Shown one piece after another: positions 46,079 through 60,488 of a stretch of DNA of 64,000 bases (position 1 is the first letter of the stretch; each line of letters starts with the position of its first letter). Source of the DNA: Pseudoalteromonas sp. T1lg48 (GTDB lineage Bacteria; Pseudomonadota; Gammaproteobacteria; Enterobacterales; Alteromonadaceae); assembly GCF_002964785.1 (NCBI RefSeq), contig NZ_PQCC01000022.1:1-64000 (forward strand). Direction: 5' to 3'. Both the position numbers and the translations under genes were made by a program. The notes under the pieces were generated by a model that was given only the letters and a program-made list of their open reading frames with translations, did not search any database and was not told the DNA's origin.

Positions 46079-46633
46079 ATGGCTTTGGTTGTCTTTCTTG
46101 CCTTTGTATTGCTTATTGCCCTGTTGGCGGTGTACATAGTTATTGAACGCAATAGAGAAAAAGCAAGGGAATTGGGCCGTCGACGCTTTAACGCCCGCGT
46201 TAAACAAATACAGCAAAGCTTCCAAAGTGCCCTAACTGACTACCTGGAAACCCGTATTATTCGCCCGAAAAATATGGCCCCGCTCAACGGCATCTGCAGT
46301 CACTTCTTTGTGGTCCAAAGTCACAGTGAAGAGAATCTGGCCTATTTGGAATACATTAGCGACCGAGTATTGCAGAGCTTTCAGAGCGAGTTAACCAAGG
46401 CCGATGCCCGTCATGATATGGCTGGTTTAGATCAGCGTGTACAGTCCCTGGTTGGCGCCCTGCCTAGTCGCGGCATCGAATACAACCGCGTCTTCTACCA
46501 TGACAAGTTACCAGACTTACTGACCCAATTCAGCACACCAGAGCTAAGCACTGCGGAGCTCGAAGAATTAGCCCTCGAAGACAAGCTCGCCGGCGTCACA
46601 TTCACCCGTAACAATGACCTGGATCAGGCGTAA
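46079..46633 (+). CDS. Membrane-anchored conserved hypothetical protein
   Basis: A 184-residue protein that I do not recognise. A single membrane helix (residues 2-23, ALVVFLAFVLLIALLAVYIV) is followed by a basic, helical segment (RNREKARELGRRRFNARVKQ) and then a soluble domain with no catalytic motif that I can see. It lies between nadK and recN in the same direction. The ribosome site is weak, and no upstream alternative start looks better. Confidence 0.6.
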   Translation: MALVVFLAFVLLIALLAVYIVIERNREKARELGRRRFNARVKQIQQSFQSALTDYLETRIIRPKNMAPLNGICSHFFVVQSHSEENLAYLEYISDRVLQSFQSELTKADARHDMAGLDQRVQSLVGALPSRGIEYNRVFYHDKLPDLLTQFSTPELSTAELEELALEDKLAGVTFTRNNDLDQA

Positions 46634-46668
46634 ATCGTTTAAAATTTAATTTGCAAAAATGCGAACTA

Positions 46669-46684
46669 CTGTATAGATTAACAG
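46669..46684 (+). promoter_or_regulatory. LexA box 1 upstream of recN
   Basis: CTGTATAGATTAACAG fits CTGT-N8-ACAG exactly, with an AT-rich centre. It overlaps a likely promoter (-35 TTGCAA at 46651, -10 TATAGA at 46672, spacing 15), so LexA would block transcription. Confidence 0.85.
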
Positions 46685-46695
46685 TTAACATTTAA

Positions 46696-46711
46696 CTGGA
46701 TGGATAAACAG
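46696..46711 (+). promoter_or_regulatory. LexA box 2 at the recN translation start
   Basis: CTGGATGGATAAACAG matches the LexA consensus except for one base in the left half-site. It ends one base before the ATG and covers the ribosome site. Tandem boxes are also known for E. coli recN. Confidence 0.7.
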
Positions 46712-46712
46712 T

Positions 46713-48386
46713 ATGCTTTCGGGATTAACCATTACCAATTTTGCTATCGTTAGCGAGCTTGAAACCCAATGGCATGCCGGCATGACCGCTATCACGGGGG
46801 AAACCGGTGCGGGTAAATCGATTGCTATCGACGCCCTGTCGCTGTGTTTAGGTGAACGTGCCGATGCCGCAGCCGTGCGCCCCGGCGCTAAGCAAGCGGA
46901 TATCAGTGCTCGTTTCGATATTAGCCACTTACCCAAGGCACAACAGTTTTTGCAAGAGCACCTACTCGAGGGCGATGAGCAGGAGTGTCTACTGCGACGC
47001 GTAGTAGCGAAAAATGGTCGCAGCAAAAGCTATATCAATGGCATCAGTGTCACCGCTGCCCAGTTAAAGGAACTAGGCCAACACCTATTATCCATCCATG
47101 GCCAGCATGCACACCAGCTATTGTTAAAAAACGACCATCAACTGCAATTACTGGACGATTACGCCGGCCATAAGTCGCTACTTGAAGATACGGCACAGGC
47201 TTTTAGCCAATACCAAAAATTACAGCAGGAATTGCGCGAACTCGAGGCAAAACACGCCCAACAGCAGGCGCAAAAACAACTGTTGGAATATCAGGTTGCC
47301 GAGCTTGATGAATTTGCCTTAGAGGAAGGCGAGTATGAGCAAATCGAGGTCGAGCATCATCGCCTAAGTCATGCCCAGCACTTACTCGAAGGCTCACAAC
47401 AGCAGCTTTATGCCCTGTATGAAGGCGATGAACAAACCATCAATGGAGCATTGCAACACAGCGCCTTAGCCATCAGCGAATTAGCCGCCATCGACCCTAG
47501 CTTAGAGGGCATTGCCGCAATGCTCAACGATGCCTGTGTGCAGGTAGAAGAAGCTAGCCGCGAGCTGCGCGGGTATTGCGATAGCGCCGAGCTTGACCCG
47601 GAGCGCTTAGCCCAGCTCGATGAGAGATTAGGCACCGCCATTACCCTGGCGCGCAAACACATGGTTGAGCCCCAAGCCCTGGTTGCTCACCATCAGCAGA
47701 TTAAGACGAGCCTAGAGGCCATTTGTGTCGACGACCAGCGCCTGGCCCAGCTTGATGATGACATTGCCACGGCACTACGCGAATATCAGCAATGCTGCGA
47801 ATTGCTATCAGCCAGTCGTAATGAAGCGGCGCAACAATTAAGTGAGCTGATCGGCGCCAGCATGCACGAGCTATCGATGGAAAATGGTCGCTTTGCCATT
47901 AATCTCGATTTCGATCTAGAACGCACGCCCAGTCGCCTCGGTTTGGACCGCATCGAATTTTTGGTGAGCACCAACCCAGGTCAGCCTATGCAGGCGCTCT
48001 CCAAAGTTGCTTCCGGTGGTGAGCTATCGCGAATTAGTTTAGCGATCCAGGTGATCATTGCCCAGCGCGTTACCACGCCCACGCTTATCTTCGATGAGGT
48101 GGATGTGGGGATCTCCGGCCCCACCGCAGCCGCGGTGGGTAAATTACTGCGCCGTCTAGGGCAGTCGACCCAGGTTATCTGTGTGACCCACCTGCCCCAG
48201 GTGGCCTCCAGCGCCATGAACCAGTTCTTTGTAGCCAAACAAGTGGCCAATGATGAAACCTATACGCAAATGCTGGCACTCAATAAACAAGGCCGTGTCG
48301 ATGAAATCGCGCGTCTGCTGGCCGGTGACAATATCAGTAAAACCACACTGGCCAATGCCAGGGAACTGATAGCGGCTCACGCATAA
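46713..48386 (+). CDS. recN: DNA repair protein RecN
   Basis: A 557-residue SMC-like ATPase for double-strand break repair (E. coli 553). Walker A is TGETGAGKSIAIDAL near residue 32, a long coiled-coil region spans about 150-370, the ABC signature is SGGELSRISLAIQVI and Walker B is TLIFDEVDVGISG. HLPQVA is the switch region. Two LexA boxes control it. It is followed by a terminator shared with gltD on the opposite strand. Confidence 0.96.
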   Translation: MLSGLTITNFAIVSELETQWHAGMTAITGETGAGKSIAIDALSLCLGERADAAAVRPGAKQADISARFDISHLPKAQQFLQEHLLEGDEQECLLRRVVAKNGRSKSYINGISVTAAQLKELGQHLLSIHGQHAHQLLLKNDHQLQLLDDYAGHKSLLEDTAQAFSQYQKLQQELRELEAKHAQQQAQKQLLEYQVAELDEFALEEGEYEQIEVEHHRLSHAQHLLEGSQQQLYALYEGDEQTINGALQHSALAISELAAIDPSLEGIAAMLNDACVQVEEASRELRGYCDSAELDPERLAQLDERLGTAITLARKHMVEPQALVAHHQQIKTSLEAICVDDQRLAQLDDDIATALREYQQCCELLSASRNEAAQQLSELIGASMHELSMENGRFAINLDFDLERTPSRLGLDRIEFLVSTNPGQPMQALSKVASGGELSRISLAIQVIIAQRVTTPTLIFDEVDVGISGPTAAAVGKLLRRLGQSTQVICVTHLPQVASSAMNQFFVAKQVANDETYTQMLALNKQGRVDEIARLLAGDNISKTTLANARELIAAHA

Positions 48387-48411
48387 AAAAAGCGGGCTGA
48401 TGCCCGCTTTG
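48387..48411. terminator. Terminator between recN and gltD
   Basis: The stem AAAGCGGGC / GCCCGCTTT closes a four-base loop. On the minus strand it is followed by a seven-base T-run, giving a strong gltD terminator; on the plus strand the T-run is short, so termination of recN is weaker. Confidence 0.85.
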
Positions 48412-48423
48412 CTGCTTCCAAGG

Positions 48424-54305
<5,882 letters not shown>

Positions 54306-54383
54306 TTTGGACCCCTCTTCCCCTTGCTACTGCGTGCTAGCGTGGCAATTGTTGACCCTTGCTATGGTGCTAGCGGACCGTCA

Positions 54384-54412
54384 ACGCTAACCCTTTGCAC
54401 CTGGAGTGTCAA
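54384..54412 (-). promoter_or_regulatory. Candidate promoter of gltBD
   Basis: On the minus strand a consensus -35 TTGACA (54412-54407) and TAGCGT (54389-54384) are 17 bp apart. The start would be near 54377, giving a leader of about 70 nt that contains a direct repeat (GCTAGCAC...TAGCAAGGG). Confidence 0.6.
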
Positions 54413-54418
54413 CGAAAT

Positions 54419-54436
54419 AATGAATACATATTCACA
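54419..54436 (-). promoter_or_regulatory. ARG-box-like ArgR site upstream of gltB
   Basis: On the minus strand TGTGAATATGTATTCATT fits the ARG box consensus WNTGAATWWWWATTCANW with one mismatch in the centre. Its centre lies about 50 bp before the inferred gltB start. A degenerate second copy follows at about 54439-54456. ArgR is known to affect gltBD in E. coli. Confidence 0.65.
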
Positions 54437-54523
54437 ATCTTGAATATTTTTCATTATTTGTAAACACTCATAAAAGTAAACACCTTGTACTATTTATCCG
54501 CTTTATATTCGTTATTTTTAACA

Positions 54524-54594
54524 TGACACCAGTGTCAAAATAAAAAAATGACGAATAACGTCAAGGTTAACGCGCAGTTTACGTTAACGTAAAC
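54524..54594. promoter_or_regulatory. Cluster of three perfect dyads upstream of gltB
   Basis: Three operator-like sites lie in 71 bp: TGACACCAGTGTCA (54524-54537), TGACG-AATAA-CGTCA (54549-54563) and the 18-bp palindrome GTTTACGTTAACGTAAAC (54577-54594). The last resembles MerR-family LiuR operators as I remember them; the other two are unassigned. They suggest control of gltBD by several regulators. Confidence 0.5.
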
Positions 54595-54604
54595 ACGCAA
54601 TCAA

Positions 54605-54641
54605 AATGAATAAATATTCAATAAAGGAATAAATATTCATC
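54605..54641. promoter_or_regulatory. Pair of ARG-box-like sites
   Basis: AATGAATAAATATTCAAT (54605-54622) fits the ARG box consensus fully. A second copy at 54624-54641 has two mismatches. Their centres are 19 bp apart, slightly less than the usual 21. The right box touches the stop codon of the binding-protein gene. Confidence 0.65.
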
Positions 54642-55581
54642 ACTCGTTTAACATGGAAGAAGGACACCTTTGTGTGAGCCGATTCATTATTTGAGCACGT
54701 ACCCCATGTGCCTGTACTTGCCCGATGGCACTGTTAATATCTGCCATAAGTCGCTGCCATTGAGGCCTCGCCGTCGACAGAGCAAAGTACAAAGGCTGGT
54801 CGGTGATCGCCGGTTGCAACACTCGATAGCTGTCGCCGGCAATGTTCTGGCGTTTGGCCAGGGTGGTGATCACCAGAGGGTCGGCTACGATCAGATTTAC
54901 TCGCCCATGAAGCAACAATTGCAGGTTTTGGCTGTCATCTATGGCTTGTTCAACAATCACGCGACCGCTGTCGAGCATTTTGTCGACCTCCGGGGCATTT
55001 TGGTAGCCGCGCACTACACCCACCCTATAATCGGACAAGGATTGAGGATCCGGTGCCTGTGTTAAGGGACCGTCGGCAGCACTAATATAATGTACTGGAG
55101 TGTGGGCATAGGGCTTAGACAAAGCCAGATGCTGTAGGCGGGTGTTTCCCAAGACCACATCGGACGGGGCCGAGACTTCTATTTCATATTCGGGGGCAAG
55201 AATATCGACGTGTCCCAATTCAGCCATGCGCACCGCACGGGCCCAGGGCAAGAAACGAAATTCGGGGTTATAACCGGCCTGAAGCATCACCGCCGCCATA
55301 TATTGCAATAGCCAGCCCCCCTGACATTCTTGTCTACCTATATAGGGTGGCCAATCCAAGGTGGCAATCACCACCTTGCGCTCCCGACTACCGTCAAAGC
55401 TCAAGATTGCTCCCTGCCATGAGCCCAAATAGCGATAGTTCTGCTTATCGACTTGATATTCCAGAATCGGCTGTTTCACCTTGTCAGTCGCAGCCTTACT
55501 GTTAGTTGGTAAACCTGCCGCTAGGCAAATCAAGGCCCACAGTAAAGATATAAACCCATGACTTCGTACTGACAACATCAC
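54640..55581 (-). CDS. Orphan periplasmic solute-binding protein (family 3-like)
   Basis: A 313-residue exported protein. A signal peptide covers about residues 1-30. The body has the outline of family 3 binding proteins: VVIATLDWPPYIG, FRFLPWARAVRMAELGHVDILAP, then a second lobe with YRVGVVRGYQN. Polar amino acids are the usual ligands, but no permease or ATPase is nearby, and such orphans are often sensors or of unknown role. It lies upstream of gltB in the same direction, separated by the operator-rich region. Confidence 0.75.
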   Translation of the reverse strand: MMLSVRSHGFISLLWALICLAAGLPTNSKAATDKVKQPILEYQVDKQNYRYLGSWQGAILSFDGSRERKVVIATLDWPPYIGRQECQGGWLLQYMAAVMLQAGYNPEFRFLPWARAVRMAELGHVDILAPEYEIEVSAPSDVVLGNTRLQHLALSKPYAHTPVHYISAADGPLTQAPDPQSLSDYRVGVVRGYQNAPEVDKMLDSGRVIVEQAIDDSQNLQLLLHGRVNLIVADPLVITTLAKRQNIAGDSYRVLQPAITDQPLYFALSTARPQWQRLMADINSAIGQVQAHGVRAQIMNRLTQRCPSSMLNE

Positions 55582-55665
55582 CTGTTTCCATTTTCGATAA
55601 ATAGTGCCTAGGTGAAAGTGTAATAGATGCTGGCGAGATAGAAAGAACAGGAAAGGAAAGCAAAA

Positions 55666-55690
55666 GAAAAGCCGGCGAATGCCGGCTTAA
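55666..55690 (-). terminator. Terminator after grxD
   Basis: The stem GCCGGC-GAAT-GCCGGC (55671-55686), extended by A/T pairs, is followed on the minus strand by TTTTCTTTTG. It lies about 55 bp beyond the grxD stop. Confidence 0.8.
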
Positions 55691-55743
55691 TTATTGTTGT
55701 TTGCGTTTATCTACGGGATGCTTAGGTAAGGATTCCCGTGCGC

Positions 55744-56085
55744 TTATTCCGCGCTGTCCGCTTCTTTATACTTGGCGGCAGTTTCTTGGATAAGTGGCTG
55801 TAATTCACCGCGTTGGAACATCTCGATAATAATGTCACAACCGCCGATCAACTCGCCTTCTACCCATAACTGTGGGAAGGTTGGCCAGTTGGCATATTTA
55901 GGTAATTCGGCGCGAATATCCGGGTTTTGCAAGATATCGACGTAAGCAAACTGCTCACCACAAGACATCATTGCTTGTGCTGCCTGAGACGAAAAGCCAC
56001 AACTGGGTAGCTTAGGCGATCCCTTCATATAAAGCAGAATCGGGTTCTCGGCAATTTGCTGTTTAATTTTATCAATGGTTTCCAT
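55744..56085 (-). CDS. grxD: Monothiol glutaredoxin Grx4
   Basis: A 113-residue CGFS glutaredoxin (E. coli GrxD 115) that carries [2Fe-2S] clusters with glutathione and works in iron-sulfur trafficking. The active site is SCGFS, with WPTFPQLWVEGELIGGCDI the glutathione-binding region. GAGG lies seven bases before the ATG at 56085; the open frame extends further upstream without support. It is divergent from sodB across an operator-containing gap. Confidence 0.95.
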   Translation of the reverse strand: METIDKIKQQIAENPILLYMKGSPKLPSCGFSSQAAQAMMSCGEQFAYVDILQNPDIRAELPKYANWPTFPQLWVEGELIGGCDIIIEMFQRGELQPLIQETAAKYKEADSAE

Positions 56086-56310
56086 TAACAACCTCAATTT
56101 CAATTTTCGGTGCTGGTTTGTGTTGAAAACCATCACCGCGACCACAATGTTTAGGGTATGTTAAAGCAAACGGCCAACGCTTGATAGTTTCCTTGGGCAA
56201 ACACACGGGCTATTTTTCCCGCAAAGTTAACGAAAAATCGTGCCATGCTTGCTAACATTGGTAAAAGCGAGAATAGCTTACACTTCTTAAAGCGTTGCTG
56301 TTTGTTTAAA

Positions 56311-56329
56311 CTTGAGTAAAATACTCGGG
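56311..56329. promoter_or_regulatory. IscR-like dyad upstream of sodB
   Basis: CTT-GAGT-AAAAT-ACTC-GGG has the arm and spacer pattern that I recall for type 1 IscR sites. It lies just upstream of the sodB -10 and overlaps the place of a -35, as a repressor site would. grxD is divergent and works in iron-sulfur metabolism, which adds plausibility. Confidence 0.45.
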
Positions 56330-56330
56330 A

Positions 56331-56349
56331 ATTATAGTACCACTATAAT
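56331..56349 (+). promoter_or_regulatory. Palindrome containing the sodB -10 element
   Basis: ATTATAG-TACCA-CTATAAT is a perfect dyad with 7-bp arms, and its right arm contains a consensus TATAAT (56344-56349) 75 bp before the sodB ATG. No good -35 is visible, consistent with a regulated promoter. Confidence 0.5.
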
Positions 56350-56423
56350 GGCTTTCAGTATACCGAGCGCACCATGCGCCCGCCTGTTAGCCCTATTTCA
56401 AATAAAGACAGATGGAGAAAAAC

Positions 56424-57008
56424 ATGGCATTTGAACTACCGTCACTACCGTATGAAATCAATGCACTTGAGCCGCATATTTCTCAAGAAACTCTTGAGTT
56501 CCACCACGGTAAGCACCACAACACTTACGTAGTAAAATTAAACGGCTTAATCGAAGGTACTGAGTTCGAAGGTAAGTCACTAGAAGAGATCGTATGTTCA
56601 TCAGAAGGCGGTGTTTTCAACAATGCTGCGCAAATCTGGAACCACACTTTCTACTGGCACAGCATGTCTCCAAACGGCGGTGGTGTAGCCACTGGCGCTG
56701 TTGCCGATGCTATCAACGCTAAATGGGGTTCTTTCGAAGCGTTCCAAGAAGCATTCAATGATAAAGCAGTAAACAACTTCGGCTCAAGCTGGACTTGGTT
56801 AGTTAAAACGGCCGATGGGTCTCTAGACATCGTTAACACATCAAATGCAGCAACTCCGCTAACTGAAGCTGGCCTAACGCCTATCCTAACAGTAGACCTG
56901 TGGGAACACGCTTACTACATTGATTACCGTAACGTGCGCCCTGATTACCTAAAAGGTTTCTGGGCACTTGTTAACTGGGATTTCGCGAACCAAAACTTCG
57001 CTGCTTAA
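56424..57008 (+). CDS. sodB: Superoxide dismutase (Fe)
   Basis: A 194-residue iron superoxide dismutase (E. coli SodB 193), cytosolic, converting superoxide to oxygen and peroxide. Metal ligands are in [16 protein letters not shown] and [11 protein letters not shown]; the glutamine in [11 protein letters not shown] is typical of the iron type. The ATG at 56424 has GGAG seven bases upstream; an ATG four codons earlier lacks spacing. Codon use is visibly biased toward frequent codons, as in a highly expressed gene. Confidence 0.96.
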   Translation: MAFELPSLPYEINALEPHISQETLEFHHGKHHNTYVVKLNGLIEGTEFEGKSLEEIVCSSEGGVFNNAAQIWNHTFYWHSMSPNGGGVATGAVADAINAKWGSFEAFQEAFNDKAVNNFGSSWTWLVKTADGSLDIVNTSNAATPLTEAGLTPILTVDLWEHAYYIDYRNVRPDYLKGFWALVNWDFANQNFAA

Positions 57009-57058
57009 TCGCCAGACATTAATCTTAAGGTGAATTTATTTCACCTTGACTTAATGAC

Positions 57059-57098
57059 AAAAAAAGCCTTGTTGTCGGTGTACAACGGGGCTTTTTTT
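57059..57098 (+). terminator. Terminator after sodB
   Basis: A long stem AAAAAAGCCTTGTTGT / ACAACGGGGCTTTTTT with G-U pairs and a trailing T-run. A separate hairpin, AAGGTGAA-TTTA-TTCACCTT (57027-57046), precedes it without a T-run. Confidence 0.85.
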
Positions 57099-57167
57099 AT
57101 GTCCATATCCAGTGCCAAATCAGTGGACTAAATTCCTAATATATTTCGCAAATTTCTCTAACACTGT

Positions 57168-57174
57168 CTACGCT
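57168..57174 (+). promoter_or_regulatory. Sigma-S-like -10 upstream of yeaG
   Basis: GTCTACGCTTTAAG resembles the extended -10 of sigma-S promoters (KCTAYRCTTAA) with one inserted T. It lies about 60 bp before the yeaG ATG. yeaGH is sigma-S-dependent in E. coli, which supports the reading. Confidence 0.5.
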
Positions 57175-57235
57175 TTAAGTAACCGAGTTGCATCTTTGCC
57201 TTTTCATCTCAGCTTCGGGTTACTTGGAGGTCGCT

Positions 57236-59158
57236 ATGACAATATTTGAGCATTATCAATCTCGCTTTGAGGCATCCCAAGAAGAAGAATACAGCGTTAG
57301 CGAGTTTTTAGAGCTGTGCAAACAAGACAAAACAGCCTACGCCACGGCTGCTGAAAGGCTGCTGACGGCCATTGGCGAACCGCAGATGATCGACACCTCG
57401 CAAGATTCGGTGCTAAGTCGCCTGTTTTCCAACCGGGTGATCGCCCGCTACCCCGCTTTCAGCGAGTTTTATGGCATGGAGGATGCCATTGAACAAATCG
57501 TGTCTTATCTCAAACATGCGGCACAAGGCCTTGAAGAATATAAACAAGTGCTCTATTTACTTGGTCCGGTTGGGGGTGGTAAGTCATCCATAGCCGAGAA
57601 ATTGAAATACCTGATGCAACAGGTCCCTATTTATTGTTTAAAAGGCTCGCCGGTTAATGATCATCCACTGAGCCTTTTTAATGCCATGGAAGATGGTGAC
57701 CTATTAGAGAGCGAATACGGCATCAAAAAGCGCTATTTACGCACCATAATGTCGCCCTGGGCGGCGAAACGCTTAAAAGAATACAACGGCGACATCAGTC
57801 AGTTTCGGGTGGTCAAACGCTACCCCTCTATTTTAAATCAAATCGCCATCGCCAAAACCGAGCCTGGCGATGAGAATAACCAGGATATCTCTGCCTTGGT
57901 GGGTAAGGTCGATATTCGTAAACTGGAACATTTCGCCCAGAATGATCCCGATGCCTACGCTTATTCTGGCGCGCTATGCCTCGCGAATCAGGGCTTAATG
58001 GAGTTTGTGGAGATGTTTAAGGCGCCCATCAAGGTGCTACACCCGCTACTGACTGCGACCCAAGAAGGTAATTATAACGGTACCGAGGGCATCTCGGCGC
58101 TGCCCTTTAGCGGTATTATTCTTGCTCACTCCAATGAGTCGGAATGGCAAACATTTAAAAACAACAAAAACAACGAAGCCTTCCTCGATCGGGTTTATAT
58201 AGTCAAGGTACCCTATTGCCTACGTGTTACCGAAGAAGTAAAAATTTACGATAAACTGCTTAAAAACAGTGAACTAAGTGATGCGCCATGCGCCCCGGGC
58301 ACGCTCGAGACGCTGGCCAAATTCTCGGTTTTATCGCGCCTTAAAGAGCCGGAAAACTCCAGTATTTACTCAAAAATGCGGGTTTATGACGGCGAAAGCC
58401 TCAAAGACACAGATCCTAAGGCTAAGTCCTATCAGGAATATCGCGACTATGCCGGTGTCGATGAGGGTATGACTGGGCTGTCCACTCGTTTTGCCTTTAA
58501 GATATTATCGCGGGTCTTTAACTTTGACCACAGCGAAGTGGCGGCCAACCCAGTGCATCTGTTTTATGTCCTTGAGCAACAGATAGAGCGAGAACAATAC
58601 AGCGCAGAAGTACAAGAGCGTTACTTATCGCACCTTAAGGGCTATTTGATCCCACAATACGTCGAATTCATCGGTAAAGAGCTACAAACGGCTTACCTGG
58701 AATCCTACTCAGAATACGGTCAGAATATTTTTGACCGTTATGTTACCTACGCCGACTTTTGGATTCAGGACCAGGAATACCGCGACCCAGATACCGGCCA
58801 GCTGTTTGACCGCGCCGCCCTTAATGCAGAGCTGGAAAAAATTGAGAAGCCCGCGGGTATTTCCAATCCCAAGGACTTCCGCAATGAAATCGTCAACTTT
58901 GTGCTGCGGGCTCGCGCTCACAACAATGGTAAAAACCCCTTGTGGACCAGCTATGAAAAGCTTCGCACCGTGATAGAGAAGAAGATGTTCTCCAATACCG
59001 AGGATTTACTGCCGGTTATTTCATTCAATGCCAAAACCTCGGCGGAAGATCAGAAGAAACACGAAGACTTTGTTAATCGCATGGTAGCCAAGGGCTACAC
59101 CCAGAAACAAGTAAGGCTGTTATCAGAGTGGTACTTGCGTGTACGCAAATCTCAGTAA
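57236..59158 (+). CDS. yeaG: PrkA-type serine protein kinase YeaG
   Basis: A 640-residue kinase (E. coli YeaG 644). An N-terminal AAA-like domain contains the P-loop GPVGGGKSSIAEKL near residue 115, and the C-terminal part matches the PrkA kinase domain. In E. coli it acts in stationary phase and nitrogen starvation with YeaH. TTGGAGG lies before the ATG at 57236; the frame is open 16 codons further upstream. It is the first gene of yeaG-yeaH-ycgB. Confidence 0.95.
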   Translation: MTIFEHYQSRFEASQEEEYSVSEFLELCKQDKTAYATAAERLLTAIGEPQMIDTSQDSVLSRLFSNRVIARYPAFSEFYGMEDAIEQIVSYLKHAAQGLEEYKQVLYLLGPVGGGKSSIAEKLKYLMQQVPIYCLKGSPVNDHPLSLFNAMEDGDLLESEYGIKKRYLRTIMSPWAAKRLKEYNGDISQFRVVKRYPSILNQIAIAKTEPGDENNQDISALVGKVDIRKLEHFAQNDPDAYAYSGALCLANQGLMEFVEMFKAPIKVLHPLLTATQEGNYNGTEGISALPFSGIILAHSNESEWQTFKNNKNNEAFLDRVYIVKVPYCLRVTEEVKIYDKLLKNSELSDAPCAPGTLETLAKFSVLSRLKEPENSSIYSKMRVYDGESLKDTDPKAKSYQEYRDYAGVDEGMTGLSTRFAFKILSRVFNFDHSEVAANPVHLFYVLEQQIEREQYSAEVQERYLSHLKGYLIPQYVEFIGKELQTAYLESYSEYGQNIFDRYVTYADFWIQDQEYRDPDTGQLFDRAALNAELEKIEKPAGISNPKDFRNEIVNFVLRARAHNNGKNPLWTSYEKLRTVIEKKMFSNTEDLLPVISFNAKTSAEDQKKHEDFVNRMVAKGYTQKQVRLLSEWYLRVRKSQ

Positions 59159-59187
59159 CGCCTTTGAAGTAAGTTGAGGGGAATTTT

Positions 59188-60474
59188 ATGGCGCACTTTA
59201 TCGACAGGCGCCTGAACGGTAAGAATAAGAGCACGCTTAATCGTCAACGCTTTATTCGACGCTATAAAAAGCAAATTAAAGAAGCCGTTTCAGACGCCAT
59301 AAACAAACGCAGTGTCACCGACGTGTCCAGCGGCGAGAGCATATCTATTCCCGCCAAGGACATCAAAGAGCCCGTGTTTCACCAAGGCAAGGGGGGGTTT
59401 CGCGAGCAAGTTCACCCGGGCAATGATCAGTTCAATGCCGGCGATAGGATCAAGCGCCCTCCCGCAGGGCAAAGCGGTGGTGCCGGTGAAGGCGAAGCCA
59501 GCGATCAAGGAGAAGGCTCGGATGATTTTGTGTTCTCTATCTCAAAGGACGAGTACCTAGACCTGTTATTTGAAGACTTAGAACTTCCTAACCTGCAGGA
59601 AAAGAGCCTGGACAAGTTGGTGCAGATGCGTACTCACAGAGCTGGGTTCTGCAGCGATGGTGTGCCCAGCAATATAGATATAATCCGCTCACTGCAGGGC
59701 TCACTGGCCCGCCGGGTGGCCATGACCGCAGGTAAAAAGCGCGAGCTAGCCGAGCTAAAACAAGAGCTTATCCATTTAGAGCAACAACCCGTACCGGAGC
59801 AAACCCGCATCAACCAGTTGCTCATACAGATAGAGGAACTGGAGCGCCAAATTTCAGCGGTGCCCTTTATCGATAACTATGATCTGCGTTTTCGTAATTA
59901 TGAAAAGCGCCCCCACCCCACCTCTAAGGCGGTGATGTTTTGCTTAATGGACGTCTCAGGGTCCATGGATCAGGCCACCAAGGACATGGCGAAGCGCTTT
60001 TACATCCTGCTCTATTTGTTCCTTACCCGCACTTATAAGGATATCGAAGTGGTTTATATACGCCACCATACCCAGGCCAAGGAGGTCGACGAGCAGGAGT
60101 TCTTTTATTCTCAGGAAACCGGCGGCACCATAGTCTCCAGTGCCCTAAAGCTGATGCACCAGATCATTGCCGCGCGATACTCCTCTAGCGAGTGGAATAT
60201 CTACGCCGCTCAGGCGTCGGATGGCGATAACTGGGCCGATGATTCGCCACAATGTGCCGAGGTACTAAGCAACAAGATACTCCCCATGGTGCGCTACTAC
60301 GCCTATGTGGAGATCACCAATCGCGCCCATCAGAGTCTGTGGCGCGAGTATGAGCAACTGGCGGCCCAATTCGGTAACTTTGCCATTAAGCACATTACCT
60401 CGGTGGAAGACATTTATCCTATCTTCCGCGAACTCTTTAAAAAAAGTGCAAACACCACGGCGCAAAGCGCTTAG
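59188..60474 (+). CDS. yeaH: YeaH/DUF444 family von Willebrand-type protein
   Basis: A 428-residue protein (E. coli YeaH 427). A basic N terminus is followed by a glycine-rich low-complexity linker (about residues 90-115, [19 protein letters not shown]) and a von Willebrand A-like domain with the MIDAS motif DVSGSMDQ. It is the usual partner of YeaG and probably its substrate or adaptor; this is inferred from conserved pairing. It starts 29 bp after yeaG. Confidence 0.93.
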   Translation: MAHFIDRRLNGKNKSTLNRQRFIRRYKKQIKEAVSDAINKRSVTDVSSGESISIPAKDIKEPVFHQGKGGFREQVHPGNDQFNAGDRIKRPPAGQSGGAGEGEASDQGEGSDDFVFSISKDEYLDLLFEDLELPNLQEKSLDKLVQMRTHRAGFCSDGVPSNIDIIRSLQGSLARRVAMTAGKKRELAELKQELIHLEQQPVPEQTRINQLLIQIEELERQISAVPFIDNYDLRFRNYEKRPHPTSKAVMFCLMDVSGSMDQATKDMAKRFYILLYLFLTRTYKDIEVVYIRHHTQAKEVDEQEFFYSQETGGTIVSSALKLMHQIIAARYSSSEWNIYAAQASDGDNWADDSPQCAEVLSNKILPMVRYYAYVEITNRAHQSLWREYEQLAAQFGNFAIKHITSVEDIYPIFRELFKKSANTTAQSA

Positions 60475-60488
60475 CATAAGGGGCGACT

